This document shows positions 23,952 through 32,017 of a stretch of 38,415 nt of DNA, in pieces. The translations under genes and the position numbers were made by a program. How positions within the stretch are numbered: the stretch's first letter is position 1; each line of letters begins with the position of its first letter. This DNA comes from Candidatus Gastranaerophilales bacterium (GTDB taxonomy: Bacteria; Cyanobacteriota; Vampirovibrionia; Gastranaerophilales; Gastranaerophilaceae). The stretch is taken from NCBI GenBank assembly GCA_944323275.1, contig CALUSA010000012.1, positions 1 to 38,415 of the forward strand, read 5' to 3'. Under the pieces are notes generated by a model, which was not told where the DNA came from, made no database searches, and saw only the letters and a program-made list of their open reading frames with translations.

Positions 23952-25193
23952 ATGACACTACTAGGTAATATCGAAACATACGAAGACGAGGAAGAATTAC
24001 AGGAGAATTCCAAATATACTTACGGAATTTACAAAAAAGAAGACGAAAATGACATTCCGCTTTCTAAGTGCTTTGTATATTCTGCAATATTTCATCCTGT
24101 TGTATTGGGTTTGATATGGCTGTTAATGATTGTTCTTGCTTTATTGGGAATTAATCTTTCGTTATTTGATAAACCGCAGCCAAAACCGAAAGATATTGAG
24201 TTTGTACTTGTAAACAAAGAGGCTCCGCCTATAAATAAAAATACACAGTTTAGAGCAGACAAGAACTCAAGAGCCGGCGGCATACATGACCCAAAACGTC
24301 GTGTGTCTTTGCCTCAGCAAGCTTCTCAGCCAAGCCGCTCACAGCAGGCTGCACCTGTTAGTAAAGCTTCTAAACCAAAAGCAGTGCAGCCCCAAAGACA
24401 GGTAAAACAACCCCCTAAACCGCAGCAAAAAGTTCAGCCGAAAGTACAGCAAAAGGTACAGCAGCCAAAAGCCCCTGCGCCAAAACCGCTTTTTAATGCA
24501 CCGACTCCGTGGGCACCTAAAAAAACAGAAAAACCGGCAGCACCTCAGGGAGTACCTAAAGTTGCAGCTCCTGCGCCAAAACCGGCAATTAAACCGAGTG
24601 CTCCGAAAACCCAGAAGCCGAGCGGCAGTTTTAATGTACCGGCACCCAAAATCGCTGCGCCTAAAGTTGTCGGACCGTCAGGCGGACCGGTTGCAGGTAC
24701 AAAATCAGGCTCAGGCTCTAAAAGCGGAACTTCAGGCAGCGGAAGCAGATATACTCCTGCACCGAGCTTTTCACCAAGTAATTCAGGCAGTTCGAGCGGC
24801 GGAAGATTTTCACCGGGCAGTGCCGGCAGAAGCGGCAGTATAGGAAATCCAGGTCCCGGAAATCCAAAAGGTGCCCCTGGTATAGACGCTCTAAAAGAGC
24901 CGGATTTCGGTCCTTATATGCGAGAACTGCAGCGCAGAATAAAAATGAACTGGGAACCGCCTAAAGGTAATGAAAGTAAACGTGTTGTACTTTTGTTTAA
25001 AATTGCGAGAGATGGCAGATTACTTTCACACAGAGTTTATAAATCCTCGGGATTGCCGGCTGCAGACAGAGCAGCTATGCATGCGGTTGAATTAACGGCA
25101 CCTTTCAAACCTTTGCCGCCTGAATATAAGGGTGATAGTGTAGATATTCAATTTACCTTTGATTACAACGTTTTCGGGGCAACGGCTTATTAA
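23952..25193 (+). CDS. TonB-family energy transducer
   Basis: A 413-residue protein: an unusually long acidic cytoplasmic N-terminus (about 40 residues), one membrane segment (about 42-68, VVLGLIWLLMIVLALLGINL), a 230-residue linker rich in Pro, Lys, Gln, then Gly and Ser, and a C-terminal TonB domain (YMRELQRRIKMNWEPP; GRLLSHRVYKSSGLPAADRA; FKPLPP; VDIQFTFDYN). It couples proton-motive force from ExbB/ExbD to outer-membrane transporters or, if it acts in a Tol-like way, to envelope integrity. It is followed by exbB and two exbD genes, so the motor is complete. The linker base composition is more GC-rich than its neighbours. Confidence 0.88.
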   Translation: MTLLGNIETYEDEEELQENSKYTYGIYKKEDENDIPLSKCFVYSAIFHPVVLGLIWLLMIVLALLGINLSLFDKPQPKPKDIEFVLVNKEAPPINKNTQFRADKNSRAGGIHDPKRRVSLPQQASQPSRSQQAAPVSKASKPKAVQPQRQVKQPPKPQQKVQPKVQQKVQQPKAPAPKPLFNAPTPWAPKKTEKPAAPQGVPKVAAPAPKPAIKPSAPKTQKPSGSFNVPAPKIAAPKVVGPSGGPVAGTKSGSGSKSGTSGSGSRYTPAPSFSPSNSGSSSGGRFSPGSAGRSGSIGNPGPGNPKGAPGIDALKEPDFGPYMRELQRRIKMNWEPPKGNESKRVVLLFKIARDGRLLSHRVYKSSGLPAADRAAMHAVELTAPFKPLPPEYKGDSVDIQFTFDYNVFGATAY

Positions 25194-25232
25194 CAAAAAT
25201 ATTATTTACAGCAAATAGAAAGAGGACAGACA

Positions 25233-25880
25233 ATGGAATTATTACTCAAAGCAGCAGTAGAAGATTTATGGATTATAGCACCGATTATTCTTTGTTCAAT
25301 CTTGACGGTAGCGGTTGCAATCAATAAATTTTTTTATTACAGCCAAAATAAAAGGAATGTTGTACTTTTTATAAAAAAATTGCAAAAAGAATTGACTCAA
25401 AATAATCTTGATACAGCACAAATTCTCAGCGAGCAGTTGGGCGGTATAATCGGCGGTGTTGCGGAAGAAGCTGTAAGGATTTTTTCCGAACAAAAGAGCG
25501 GATTTTCCCGTTCGTTTGATATTGCGTCAAGCCTTGCAACCAGAAAGCTGGAAGCACATCTTACAATATTAGGTACAATTGGCGGTGTGTGTCCGTTTCT
25601 CGGTTTGTTCGGTACCGTAGTCAGAATCCTTTTTACATTTCAGGATCTGGCAGTTCAGGGCAATCAGTCGGCAGCAGTTGCCTCAGGTATTGCATCTGCT
25701 TTGATTGCAACAGCCTTAGGTCTTGGTGTTGCTATTGTTGCTGTTATTTTGTATAACTATTTTCAATCAGTCGTTAAAAGATTTGAAGATGATTTTCAGC
25801 TTATAAAATTGTTATTCTTGAGTTTTGTTGACAGCAATGAAGAAGTTAATGTAAATCAACCGACTAACATAGCATTATAA
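25233..25880 (+). CDS. ExbB/TolQ-family proton channel subunit
   Basis: A 215-residue protein with three membrane segments (about 12-32, 108-132 and 145-172) and the MotA/TolQ/ExbB signature: THLTILGTIGGVCPFLGLFGTV-like helix (written LTILGTIGGVCPFLGLFGTV) and the GIASALIATALGLGVAI helix. It forms the pentameric stator with ExbD. It is smaller than E. coli ExbB (244) but complete. The gene lies 39 bases after tonB, with AAAGAGG as ribosome-binding site, and 21 bases before the first exbD. Confidence 0.9.
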   Translation: MELLLKAAVEDLWIIAPIILCSILTVAVAINKFFYYSQNKRNVVLFIKKLQKELTQNNLDTAQILSEQLGGIIGGVAEEAVRIFSEQKSGFSRSFDIASSLATRKLEAHLTILGTIGGVCPFLGLFGTVVRILFTFQDLAVQGNQSAAVASGIASALIATALGLGVAIVAVILYNYFQSVVKRFEDDFQLIKLLFLSFVDSNEEVNVNQPTNIAL

Positions 25881-25901
25881 TTTTAATGAAAGCAAATAAC
25901 A

Positions 25902-26426
25902 ATGGCATTTAAAACATCAAAAGGTAAAGAAGCTCTATTTACGGAAATAAACATAACTCCGTTGACGGATATATTTTTGGTACTGTTGATTATTATGATG
26001 GTTATTGCACCGACATTTCAATCAAATGACAGCAGTATAAAGATGCCGGAAATTAATAGCGGTCTAGTTGTTGAACAAAAAAATGCGACTATATCAGTCA
26101 CCAAAGACGGAAAATTTTACGTAAATGGGGCTCAGATACAGGAGGGCGAAATTTATAACAGCCTTGTTGCACTGAAACCAAAATTAGAAAAAAAAGAAGT
26201 TGTTGTTAAAGCTGATGAGAGCGTAAAGAGCAGAGAAATTATGAAGATAATGAGAGCTGCACAGGAAGCCGAATTTGACAAACTTATTGTTGCAGGTGAA
26301 CCTCTTTCTAAAAAAGAACAAAAAAAGCTTGAAAATAGCAGTCTTAAAAAGAATTCCTCAGCTTTAAGCATGAATACAACTCAAAAATATGAGCATACAA
26401 CCGGAGAAATTCCGTCTGAAGAATAG
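25902..26426 (+). CDS. ExbD/TolR-family protein (first copy)
   Basis: A 174-residue protein. A short cytoplasmic start leads into the membrane helix NITPLTDIFLVLLIIMMVIA (about 15-36) with the essential proton-carrying Asp in PLTD. A periplasmic ExbD domain follows, then a 35-residue Lys/Ser-rich tail absent from the second copy. It partners ExbB in the energy-transducing complex. The paralogue starts 11 bases downstream, so the cell may assemble hetero-dimers of ExbD. Confidence 0.92.
   Translation: MAFKTSKGKEALFTEINITPLTDIFLVLLIIMMVIAPTFQSNDSSIKMPEINSGLVVEQKNATISVTKDGKFYVNGAQIQEGEIYNSLVALKPKLEKKEVVVKADESVKSREIMKIMRAAQEAEFDKLIVAGEPLSKKEQKKLENSSLKKNSSALSMNTTQKYEHTTGEIPSEE
25944..26011 (+). 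repeat. 68-bp near-identical segment shared by both exbD genes (copy 1)
   Basis: Matches 26465-26532 at 64 of 68 bases, covering the conserved membrane helix. The rest of the two genes is much more divergent. Confidence 0.85.
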
Positions 26427-26437
26427 GAAAATCAATT

Positions 26438-26827
26438 ATGGCGAGAAACAGAGATTCATTTAACGAAATAAACATAACTCCGTTGACGGATATATTTCTG
26501 GTGCTGTTGATTATCATGATGGTGATTGCACCTTTGTTGGATCAGCAGGGGCTTAATCTTGCCGTGCCAAATAATGTTGAAGTACAGGATGTTAAACAGG
26601 ATAACAAATTAGTTTCTGTTACGGTAAGCGACGATGACCGTTATTATATAGATGAACAGGAAATTACCTCTGAACAGCTAGAGGATACCATTAAACAAAA
26701 AATGAAAGATTTTCCCGAAGGTTTGTTGATACTGGCACAACCAGAAGCATCCCACGGTGCTGTTGTAAAACTTATGGACAAAGCACGTGATGCAGGTGTT
26801 ACAAACATATCTGTGGCTGAATCATAA
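26438..26827 (+). CDS. ExbD/TolR-family protein (second copy)
   Basis: A 129-residue paralogue with the same membrane helix and PLTD aspartate as the first copy but a different periplasmic domain (LDQQGLNLAVPNNVEVQDV; AQPEASHGAVVKLMDKARDA), close to the normal ExbD length. The last gene of the tight tonB-exbB-exbD-exbD run, 11 bases after the first exbD. Paired exbD genes occur in other bacteria, where one may be needed for a specific TonB. Confidence 0.92.
   Translation: MARNRDSFNEINITPLTDIFLVLLIIMMVIAPLLDQQGLNLAVPNNVEVQDVKQDNKLVSVTVSDDDRYYIDEQEITSEQLEDTIKQKMKDFPEGLLILAQPEASHGAVVKLMDKARDAGVTNISVAES
26465..26532 (+). repeat. 68-bp exbD segment (copy 2)
   Basis: Partner of 25944-26011, 4 mismatches, same reading frame in both genes. 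Confidence 0.85.
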
Positions 26828-26853
26828 ACTTAATGTATATTTATTCAAAATAC

Positions 26854-26882
26854 TTTACCATTACACTGTTTAACAATATAAT
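26854..26882 (+). promoter_or_regulatory. sigma-70-type promoter of the TPR gene
   Basis: TTTACC (26854-26859), 17 bases, TATAAT (26877-26882), 36 bases before the ATG at 26919. Confidence 0.55.
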
Positions 26883-26918
26883 AAGAACAGAGATGGTATT
26901 TATTAACGAGTTTTGAAT

Positions 26919-28769
26919 ATGAGTGAAGGGTTAACAACAAAATTTCTAAAACAAGCCTTCCAACTGCAGGAAGAAAAACATTATAAACAGGCAATAGAAG
27001 CTTTATACAAAGCTCTTTGTCTTGAAAGCGACAATATAGAAATTTTGTCACAAATTGCTCAGCTCTATTTTTTAATGAATAACTTTGAGCGTGCTCTTGA
27101 ATATGCGGAAAAAATACTGGATATAAATCCTGAACATCTCGAAACCTTAAAAATAGTCGTAAAAGTTCACAAGTATAATAAAAATTATTCAAAAGCTCTT
27201 GTATTTGCTGAAAAGTTATACAAACTTTCTCCGGATATTGAAAATTTTGTTACATATCTGGAAATGCTTACGGAATGCAGCCAGTTTAATACAGTTTTAA
27301 CAGAGTTGGAGAACAGTAAATTCAACTATGAAGACAGAAAAAACGAAAAACTTCTTTTATTGGAAGGTTATGCAAGACTGAAGCTTAACCAGATATTTAA
27401 AGCAATAGGCGTTTTTCAGGAGATAATAAAATTATATCCTCACAACACGGATGCAAAATTTTATCTCGGGGTAATATATTATCAAAAACATCAGGACTCA
27501 GATGCCGAAAAACTTTTTAACAGCATATTGGACGAAATTCAGTGCGACAGGACCTACAACTATCTCGGTTTATTGAAACTTGACCAGAACAAGGTTGCAG
27601 ATGCAATAAATTATTTTCAGATTGCAATAAAAATTGAACCAAACAACCCGTTTTATCACTATAACCTCGGCAGTGCATATTCTTTAAACGGCTGGCTGTT
27701 TGAAGCTGAAAACTCTTTTAAAACAGCGGTTTCTTTAGAACCTGCAAATGTTGTTTATAATTATTCTCTGGCTTATTTGTATTACGAACGCAAAGACTTT
27801 AAAAAAGCCCTTGAAACAATTGAACATATTTTGCAAATTAGTCCTGAATATACTGATGCTCTTATTTTGCAGGCTTTAATACAGGCTCAAAACGGGAAAA
27901 TTATTGACGCCAAAAATACATTGCAAAATCTGTCACAAAAAATTCAGGATAATGATTTCTTATACTACGCAACCGCTAAAATTTATAAGGAATTCCCTCT
28001 GTATAAAGAAGCTGTTGATTGTCTTCAAAAAGCATTATTTATTAAACCCGAGTCACTTGAATATTTGAGTGAACTTGCTGACTGTTACTGTGAGCTGGAC
28101 AGATATCAGGAAGCAAAAGACATTGCCACAAAGGTTTTGTATTTAAATAACAGATTTATATATGCACATTTGTTAATGGCAAAAATAAATTTAAAACAGG
28201 AACGCTATGCGGAAGCTTCAAAAATAGTTGATAACGTTATTAAGCTGGACAGCAACTGCGCAGAAGCTTATCGATACAAAGCAATGATATTTGAAGCTCA
28301 GGGGCTGAAAAATCGTTCTATAGAAAATGCTAAAATAGCTGTTTCTCTGCAGCCTGACAATCATTCTTATTATGCTTTTCTTGCAAAATTGTACTTTAAT
28401 GCTCAGGAATACGGTGATGCTTTTCTTTATTACAAGGAAGCCTCCATGCTGGATGAGTTAAATGTTGATTACCTCTATAACGCCGCTGTTTCCGCTGATA
28501 AAGCCGATGATTTTAATAATGCGGCAAACTATTATTCCTATGCTCTCAGGTTAGAGCCTTTTAACAATCTGATTATTTATGAATACGTTGATTTGTTGAA
28601 ACGTCATAACAAAATAAAACAGGCTCTAAATCTTCTTAAAAATAAAATAAGTACAGTTGACTCCGCTAACGTGGAAAAATTGTTAAAACAAAAATATAAC
28701 GAACTTCTTGAAGAATCTAAAAAGCCTCTTTTACAAAAGATTAAAAATTTTTTAACTAAGAAAAAATAA
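26919..28769 (+). CDS. TPR-repeat protein (616 aa)
   Basis: Almost entirely tetratricopeptide repeats of 34 residues, about 15 in number, with the usual small/large pattern, for example AIEALYKALCLESDN, ALEYAEKILDINPEH, AINYFQIAIKIEPNNPFYHY and AENSFKTAVSLEPANVVY. It has no signal peptide or membrane segment, and a basic C-terminus (LLQKIKNFLTKKK) that could contact membranes or nucleic acid. It is a cytoplasmic scaffold with an unknown partner. A TTG at 26913 is in frame; the ATG at 26919 is preferred. The gene converges on the 28774 gene with only four bases between the stops. It has its own promoter after the exbD pair, so it is probably a separate unit. Confidence 0.88.
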   Translation: MSEGLTTKFLKQAFQLQEEKHYKQAIEALYKALCLESDNIEILSQIAQLYFLMNNFERALEYAEKILDINPEHLETLKIVVKVHKYNKNYSKALVFAEKLYKLSPDIENFVTYLEMLTECSQFNTVLTELENSKFNYEDRKNEKLLLLEGYARLKLNQIFKAIGVFQEIIKLYPHNTDAKFYLGVIYYQKHQDSDAEKLFNSILDEIQCDRTYNYLGLLKLDQNKVADAINYFQIAIKIEPNNPFYHYNLGSAYSLNGWLFEAENSFKTAVSLEPANVVYNYSLAYLYYERKDFKKALETIEHILQISPEYTDALILQALIQAQNGKIIDAKNTLQNLSQKIQDNDFLYYATAKIYKEFPLYKEAVDCLQKALFIKPESLEYLSELADCYCELDRYQEAKDIATKVLYLNNRFIYAHLLMAKINLKQERYAEASKIVDNVIKLDSNCAEAYRYKAMIFEAQGLKNRSIENAKIAVSLQPDNHSYYAFLAKLYFNAQEYGDAFLYYKEASMLDELNVDYLYNAAVSADKADDFNNAANYYSYALRLEPFNNLIIYEYVDLLKRHNKIKQALNLLKNKISTVDSANVEKLLKQKYNELLEESKKPLLQKIKNFLTKKK

Positions 28770-28773
28770 GTTT

Positions 28774-29373
28774 TTACCAGTATTTTGCCCCGTATTTTTC
28801 CCAGAGGTTAATTTTTTCTGTTATTAGTTCTTTCATTTGTTTGACGGTTTTGTCGTACTGCGGCAATATTTTATCTTCTTGAATTAAATTTAATTCCGTC
28901 AACTTTTCTTTTAACTTGCGTACTGAAGCTTTAACTTTTTCTCTTTGTTGAAACTGCCATCCTTTAAACCCGCAATCCTCAGGCAGCAGTGACCATCCGT
29001 TGTTAGGCAACCGCCTGCAGCAGTCAGGTCGTGTTTGATAAACTGAACAAAGATTGTCTTCTGTTAAATTTGGACAATAGTATATTGTCAGTTTTGACGC
29101 ATCAAAATCAGGATTGTATTTTTGCAGGTTGTTTATTATGTTTTCAACCTGCTGAGGTGCAGCTGCTCTTGCAGCTTCAACAGAGTCATAACGCTTAAAA
29201 ACCTCAACAAAAACTTTAGCCTCCTCCTGTCCTTTTCCGGCTAATTCAACCAGTTCCTTGTGTGAATACTGTGTCGAAATAGCTTTGCAGCATTTGCCGC
29301 ATTTTTTACAAAGATAATTAGGACAGTCTGCAGAAACTCCGTCAGTATTTTTATCGTGAAGAATTTTTTTCAT
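28774..29373 (-). CDS. YkgJ-type CxxCxxCC-motif protein
   Basis: A 199-residue member of the putative zinc/iron-chelating family. It has a Cys-rich N-terminal cluster (CPNYLCKKCGKCCKAI), a central CPNLTEDNLCSVYQTRPDCC motif with the family-typical YxxRPxxC spacing, and a helical C-terminus. It probably binds an Fe-S cluster or metal; the biochemical role is unknown for the family. The ATG at 29373 is chosen over 29382 because a promoter lies so close that 29382 overlaps the -10 box. This predicts a leaderless mRNA, and no Shine-Dalgarno sequence is seen. Confidence 0.88.
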   Translation of the reverse strand: MKKILHDKNTDGVSADCPNYLCKKCGKCCKAISTQYSHKELVELAGKGQEEAKVFVEVFKRYDSVEAARAAAPQQVENIINNLQKYNPDFDASKLTIYYCPNLTEDNLCSVYQTRPDCCRRLPNNGWSLLPEDCGFKGWQFQQREKVKASVRKLKEKLTELNLIQEDKILPQYDKTVKQMKELITEKINLWEKYGAKYW

Positions 29374-29380
29374 AAAAATC

Positions 29381-29409
29381 ATTATAGATAAATTAATATG
29401 AATTTACAA
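29381..29409 (-). promoter_or_regulatory. promoter of the YkgJ-type gene, leaderless geometry
   Basis: On the minus strand: TTGTAA (29409-29404), 17 bases, TATAAT (29386-29381), then seven bases and the ATG. Confidence 0.6.
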
Positions 29410-29419
29410 ACGAAAAAAT

Positions 29420-29447
29420 GGGAAAAGTATTAAAAAATACTTTTCCC
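29420..29447 (-). terminator. terminator of the EF-hand protein gene
   Basis: GGGAAAAGTATT and AATACTTTTCCC form a perfect 12-bp stem with a 4-base loop, followed on the minus strand by CATTTTTT. It lies 21 bases after the stop. Confidence 0.9.
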
Positions 29448-29468
29448 GCAGGTGACAACATAAATTTT

Positions 29469-31844
29469 TTATTCTTCTTTTTCTTTTTCTTTTTTGTATT
29501 TATCAAGTTTATCTTCAAAGTTATCAAAGAAGTTGTCATACATTTCATTGGCGTTAAATGCATAGCGTTCACGAATGCCGCCTTTCGTATCCCAATAATC
29601 ATAGGCGTCTACTGTTTCGTTAATAGCCTGATCAATCATTGTGGAAACATCTGTTTCAATGTAATTATCGCCTAATATAGTTTGAGCTTGTGCTATTAAG
29701 GAAGCTCTCAACATTTCAAGTTTTGACTTAGCGAGATTTTTTACATCAGTTTTTGCATTGCCGGAACTCCAGTGTGTTCCGCCTCTGTTTTCGCCGCTAG
29801 CGTAGTCATCAACAGCACCTGAATCTTTTAATGTCTGTTTTCTGTCAATTGTACCACTGTCATTTGTATTTTCACCTTTGAGACCTTTTGTTGCAATATC
29901 GTTAAATTCAGCAATGATACCGTTTACAAAGGTTTCTACATCAACTGTATTGCCGGAGCCGTTGGCTTGGTTATATATTCGTTGCAAGAATTTATTTTTA
30001 CCGTCGTATACAGCTGTTTTACCTGTACCAAGATTCATCAAATTATTGAGAACTGCTTCATCAAAGAATTGTTCAATTTGTGCTTCATCATAAAGCTCAC
30101 CGAGTTGGGCTTTCATTTCAGATTTAATTCTGTTTTCAAGTTGTTGAAGTATCTTTTCTATGTCGCCTTTATCGTTTGAATTTGTCCACGTGATTGTACC
30201 GTCATCACCAACATTGAATGATGGAATAATCAGATCATCACCGCCATACGTATCATTTGAGTTATATCCCCAGATACCTTCAGCTATATCGTTAGACAGG
30301 TTAACGTTTTTGGCTTCATTCGTTTTGACACCTTTTACTATATTGTCTACACCGTAATCTTTTAACATGTTATTCAAAAGTTCACGGATTTTTTCATAGT
30401 CTTCTTTCGGTGTAGCAGATGTTGCAAGTCCGTCAAACAATGCTTTTGCCTCAAGATAATCTGGATTTGACTCAAAGTTCGGGTAGATTTCTTCAACGAT
30501 TGATGTATCATCGCCCGAAACCATTGTGTTCATAAATAAATCAGTTGCCGCATCGATTATGTTTTGTTCTTCTTCATCTGTAATATAGGCACCTGCCGAT
30601 TCAACCTGACTTACAAGGTTGTTATAGCCAAGAGAATCACCGTCACTGGCTCTTGTTGTCGTACTGTTTATATCATATTCAATAATTTCGTACTGGGCTG
30701 TGATTTCATCAAAGAATTTTTTGAATTCTTCTTCAATATCGCCTGTACCTTCATAGTTTTCAAGGAATTCATTGATTGCGTTATTCAATCTGGTTGTGTA
30801 GTCATCCAAATCTTTCTGACCTGCATCAGATCTTGTATCTATCTGTGTAGAATATTTTTCCGCCATTTGATCAGCTAAATTTTGCAAAGCTTCCAGCTGT
30901 TCAGCTTTTTCTGCATTGTCATGTTTTGTATTAATTGCGGTTGTAAGATAAGATGAACCGTCTGTATTTTGCGGTCCGATAAGTTTTGCAATAGCTTCTT
31001 CAGCTTTTTCTAAATATTCCTTCATTTTGACAGGGTCTGTTTGTGCCTGCATAGTTTGGATGGCATTATAAGCATTGATATAGTTAATATTATTTTTATA
31101 CTTAGGGTTTAATGCAGTAAGAAATTCTTCATCAATTTCTCCTGATAATAATTGTCCAATGATATAATCAACAGCCTTATCTTTTAATGCCTGATATTCA
31201 TCCGGATCCATGTAATTGCCTACATTGTTTGCGTCAGAATATAATACTTCAAAGTTTCCTGCTGCTTCTTTTTTTGTTTCAATTTCTTCATTAAAGGCAT
31301 CAACACCTTCCTGACGTGTGGTAAATGCCTCATCCATTGCCTGAATGTAAGCTGCTGATACTGCTTCCATATCGTATGGACCTTCGGGGTTATCTTGTAA
31401 ATACTCATTTAAAAATTCTGCTTTTTGATTTTTTAAATAAGTAATAACATTTGAAGCGTCATCTTCGACTCCTGCTTCTTCAATAATTTTTTCAATATAT
31501 TGGCTTTCGACTTTAGTTAAAAATGTTTCAAGTTCTGCTGCATCGTCTGCAGTTCTTTCAGCACCGTTATTTAAAGCAGCGTTATATATTCCTAAACCTC
31601 TGCTGTCCAGTTCAGGTGCAGGTTCTTTCGGTTCTTCGGGCGTTTCCGTACCTGTGTTGTTTTCAACACCATCGTCAATTTGTACTTCACCTTCATCGTC
31701 CGGTGCTTGTGAAACAAGCCAGCTCATGTTGTCCTGCAATTCTTCATAAGACACAATACCGTCTTTGTTTGCGTCTAACTGTTGAATCTCCTCTGCCGAG
31801 AGTGCCTTCCCTGTAAAAGGATTAAAATTTACGCCATCAACCAT
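29469..31844 (-). CDS. large acidic EF-hand protein (791 aa), sigma-28 controlled
   Basis: Not recognised as a whole. An EF-hand calcium loop is visible near the N-terminus (about residues 24-35, DANKDGIVSYEE with D, N, D, G and E at the canonical places), followed by an acidic linker (about 50-80). Most of the rest is helical and rich in Asp, Glu, Asn and Ala, with alternating helices and NG/DG turns and no obvious exact repeats. There is no signal peptide or membrane segment; the N-terminus is MVDGVNFNPFTGKALS. AAGGAG precedes the ATG. A near-consensus sigma-28 promoter upstream makes it a late-flagellar-regulon gene. It could be exported through the flagellar system or be a cytoplasmic partner; calcium binding is inferred from the loop only. 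It is monocistronic with a strong terminator. Confidence 0.85.
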   Translation of the reverse strand: MVDGVNFNPFTGKALSAEEIQQLDANKDGIVSYEELQDNMSWLVSQAPDDEGEVQIDDGVENNTGTETPEEPKEPAPELDSRGLGIYNAALNNGAERTADDAAELETFLTKVESQYIEKIIEEAGVEDDASNVITYLKNQKAEFLNEYLQDNPEGPYDMEAVSAAYIQAMDEAFTTRQEGVDAFNEEIETKKEAAGNFEVLYSDANNVGNYMDPDEYQALKDKAVDYIIGQLLSGEIDEEFLTALNPKYKNNINYINAYNAIQTMQAQTDPVKMKEYLEKAEEAIAKLIGPQNTDGSSYLTTAINTKHDNAEKAEQLEALQNLADQMAEKYSTQIDTRSDAGQKDLDDYTTRLNNAINEFLENYEGTGDIEEEFKKFFDEITAQYEIIEYDINSTTTRASDGDSLGYNNLVSQVESAGAYITDEEEQNIIDAATDLFMNTMVSGDDTSIVEEIYPNFESNPDYLEAKALFDGLATSATPKEDYEKIRELLNNMLKDYGVDNIVKGVKTNEAKNVNLSNDIAEGIWGYNSNDTYGGDDLIIPSFNVGDDGTITWTNSNDKGDIEKILQQLENRIKSEMKAQLGELYDEAQIEQFFDEAVLNNLMNLGTGKTAVYDGKNKFLQRIYNQANGSGNTVDVETFVNGIIAEFNDIATKGLKGENTNDSGTIDRKQTLKDSGAVDDYASGENRGGTHWSSGNAKTDVKNLAKSKLEMLRASLIAQAQTILGDNYIETDVSTMIDQAINETVDAYDYWDTKGGIRERYAFNANEMYDNFFDNFEDKLDKYKKEKEKEE

Positions 31845-31884
31845 AATTTTAGTTACTCCTTATATTTTCCCTGTTATGCTATAC

Positions 31885-31911
31885 CTATCGGCAATTTTTT
31901 TTATAACTTTA
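31885..31911 (-). promoter_or_regulatory. near-consensus sigma-28 (FliA) promoter
   Basis: On the minus strand: TAAAGTTA (31911-31904), exactly 11 bases, GCCGATAG (31892-31885). It matches TAAAGTTT-N11-GCCGATAA at 14 of 16 positions and lies 40 bases before the EF-hand gene's ATG. Confidence 0.8.
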
Positions 31912-31973
31912 GGGTAATTAAAACAAATATTAAGATTTTGTTACAAAGGTGTAAAAATTAGCATTTTTATTGC

Positions 31974-31992
31974 TTGAATTGTGTTTATATAA
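31974..31992 (+). promoter_or_regulatory. shared promoter-like motif TTGAAWT-N5-TATATAA
   Basis: TTGAATT (31974-31980), GTGTT, TATATAA (31986-31992), 26 bases before the ATG at 32018. It diverges from the sigma-28 promoter of the EF-hand gene. Confidence 0.45.
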
Positions 31993-32017
31993 GTGCGAAG
32001 AAGTGTAAGGTAAATGT

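Noticed and set aside
24496-24843. 115-codon frame-shifted ORF within tonB
   Set aside because: Arises from the Pro/Gln/Lys and Gly/Ser repetitive linker codons of tonB.
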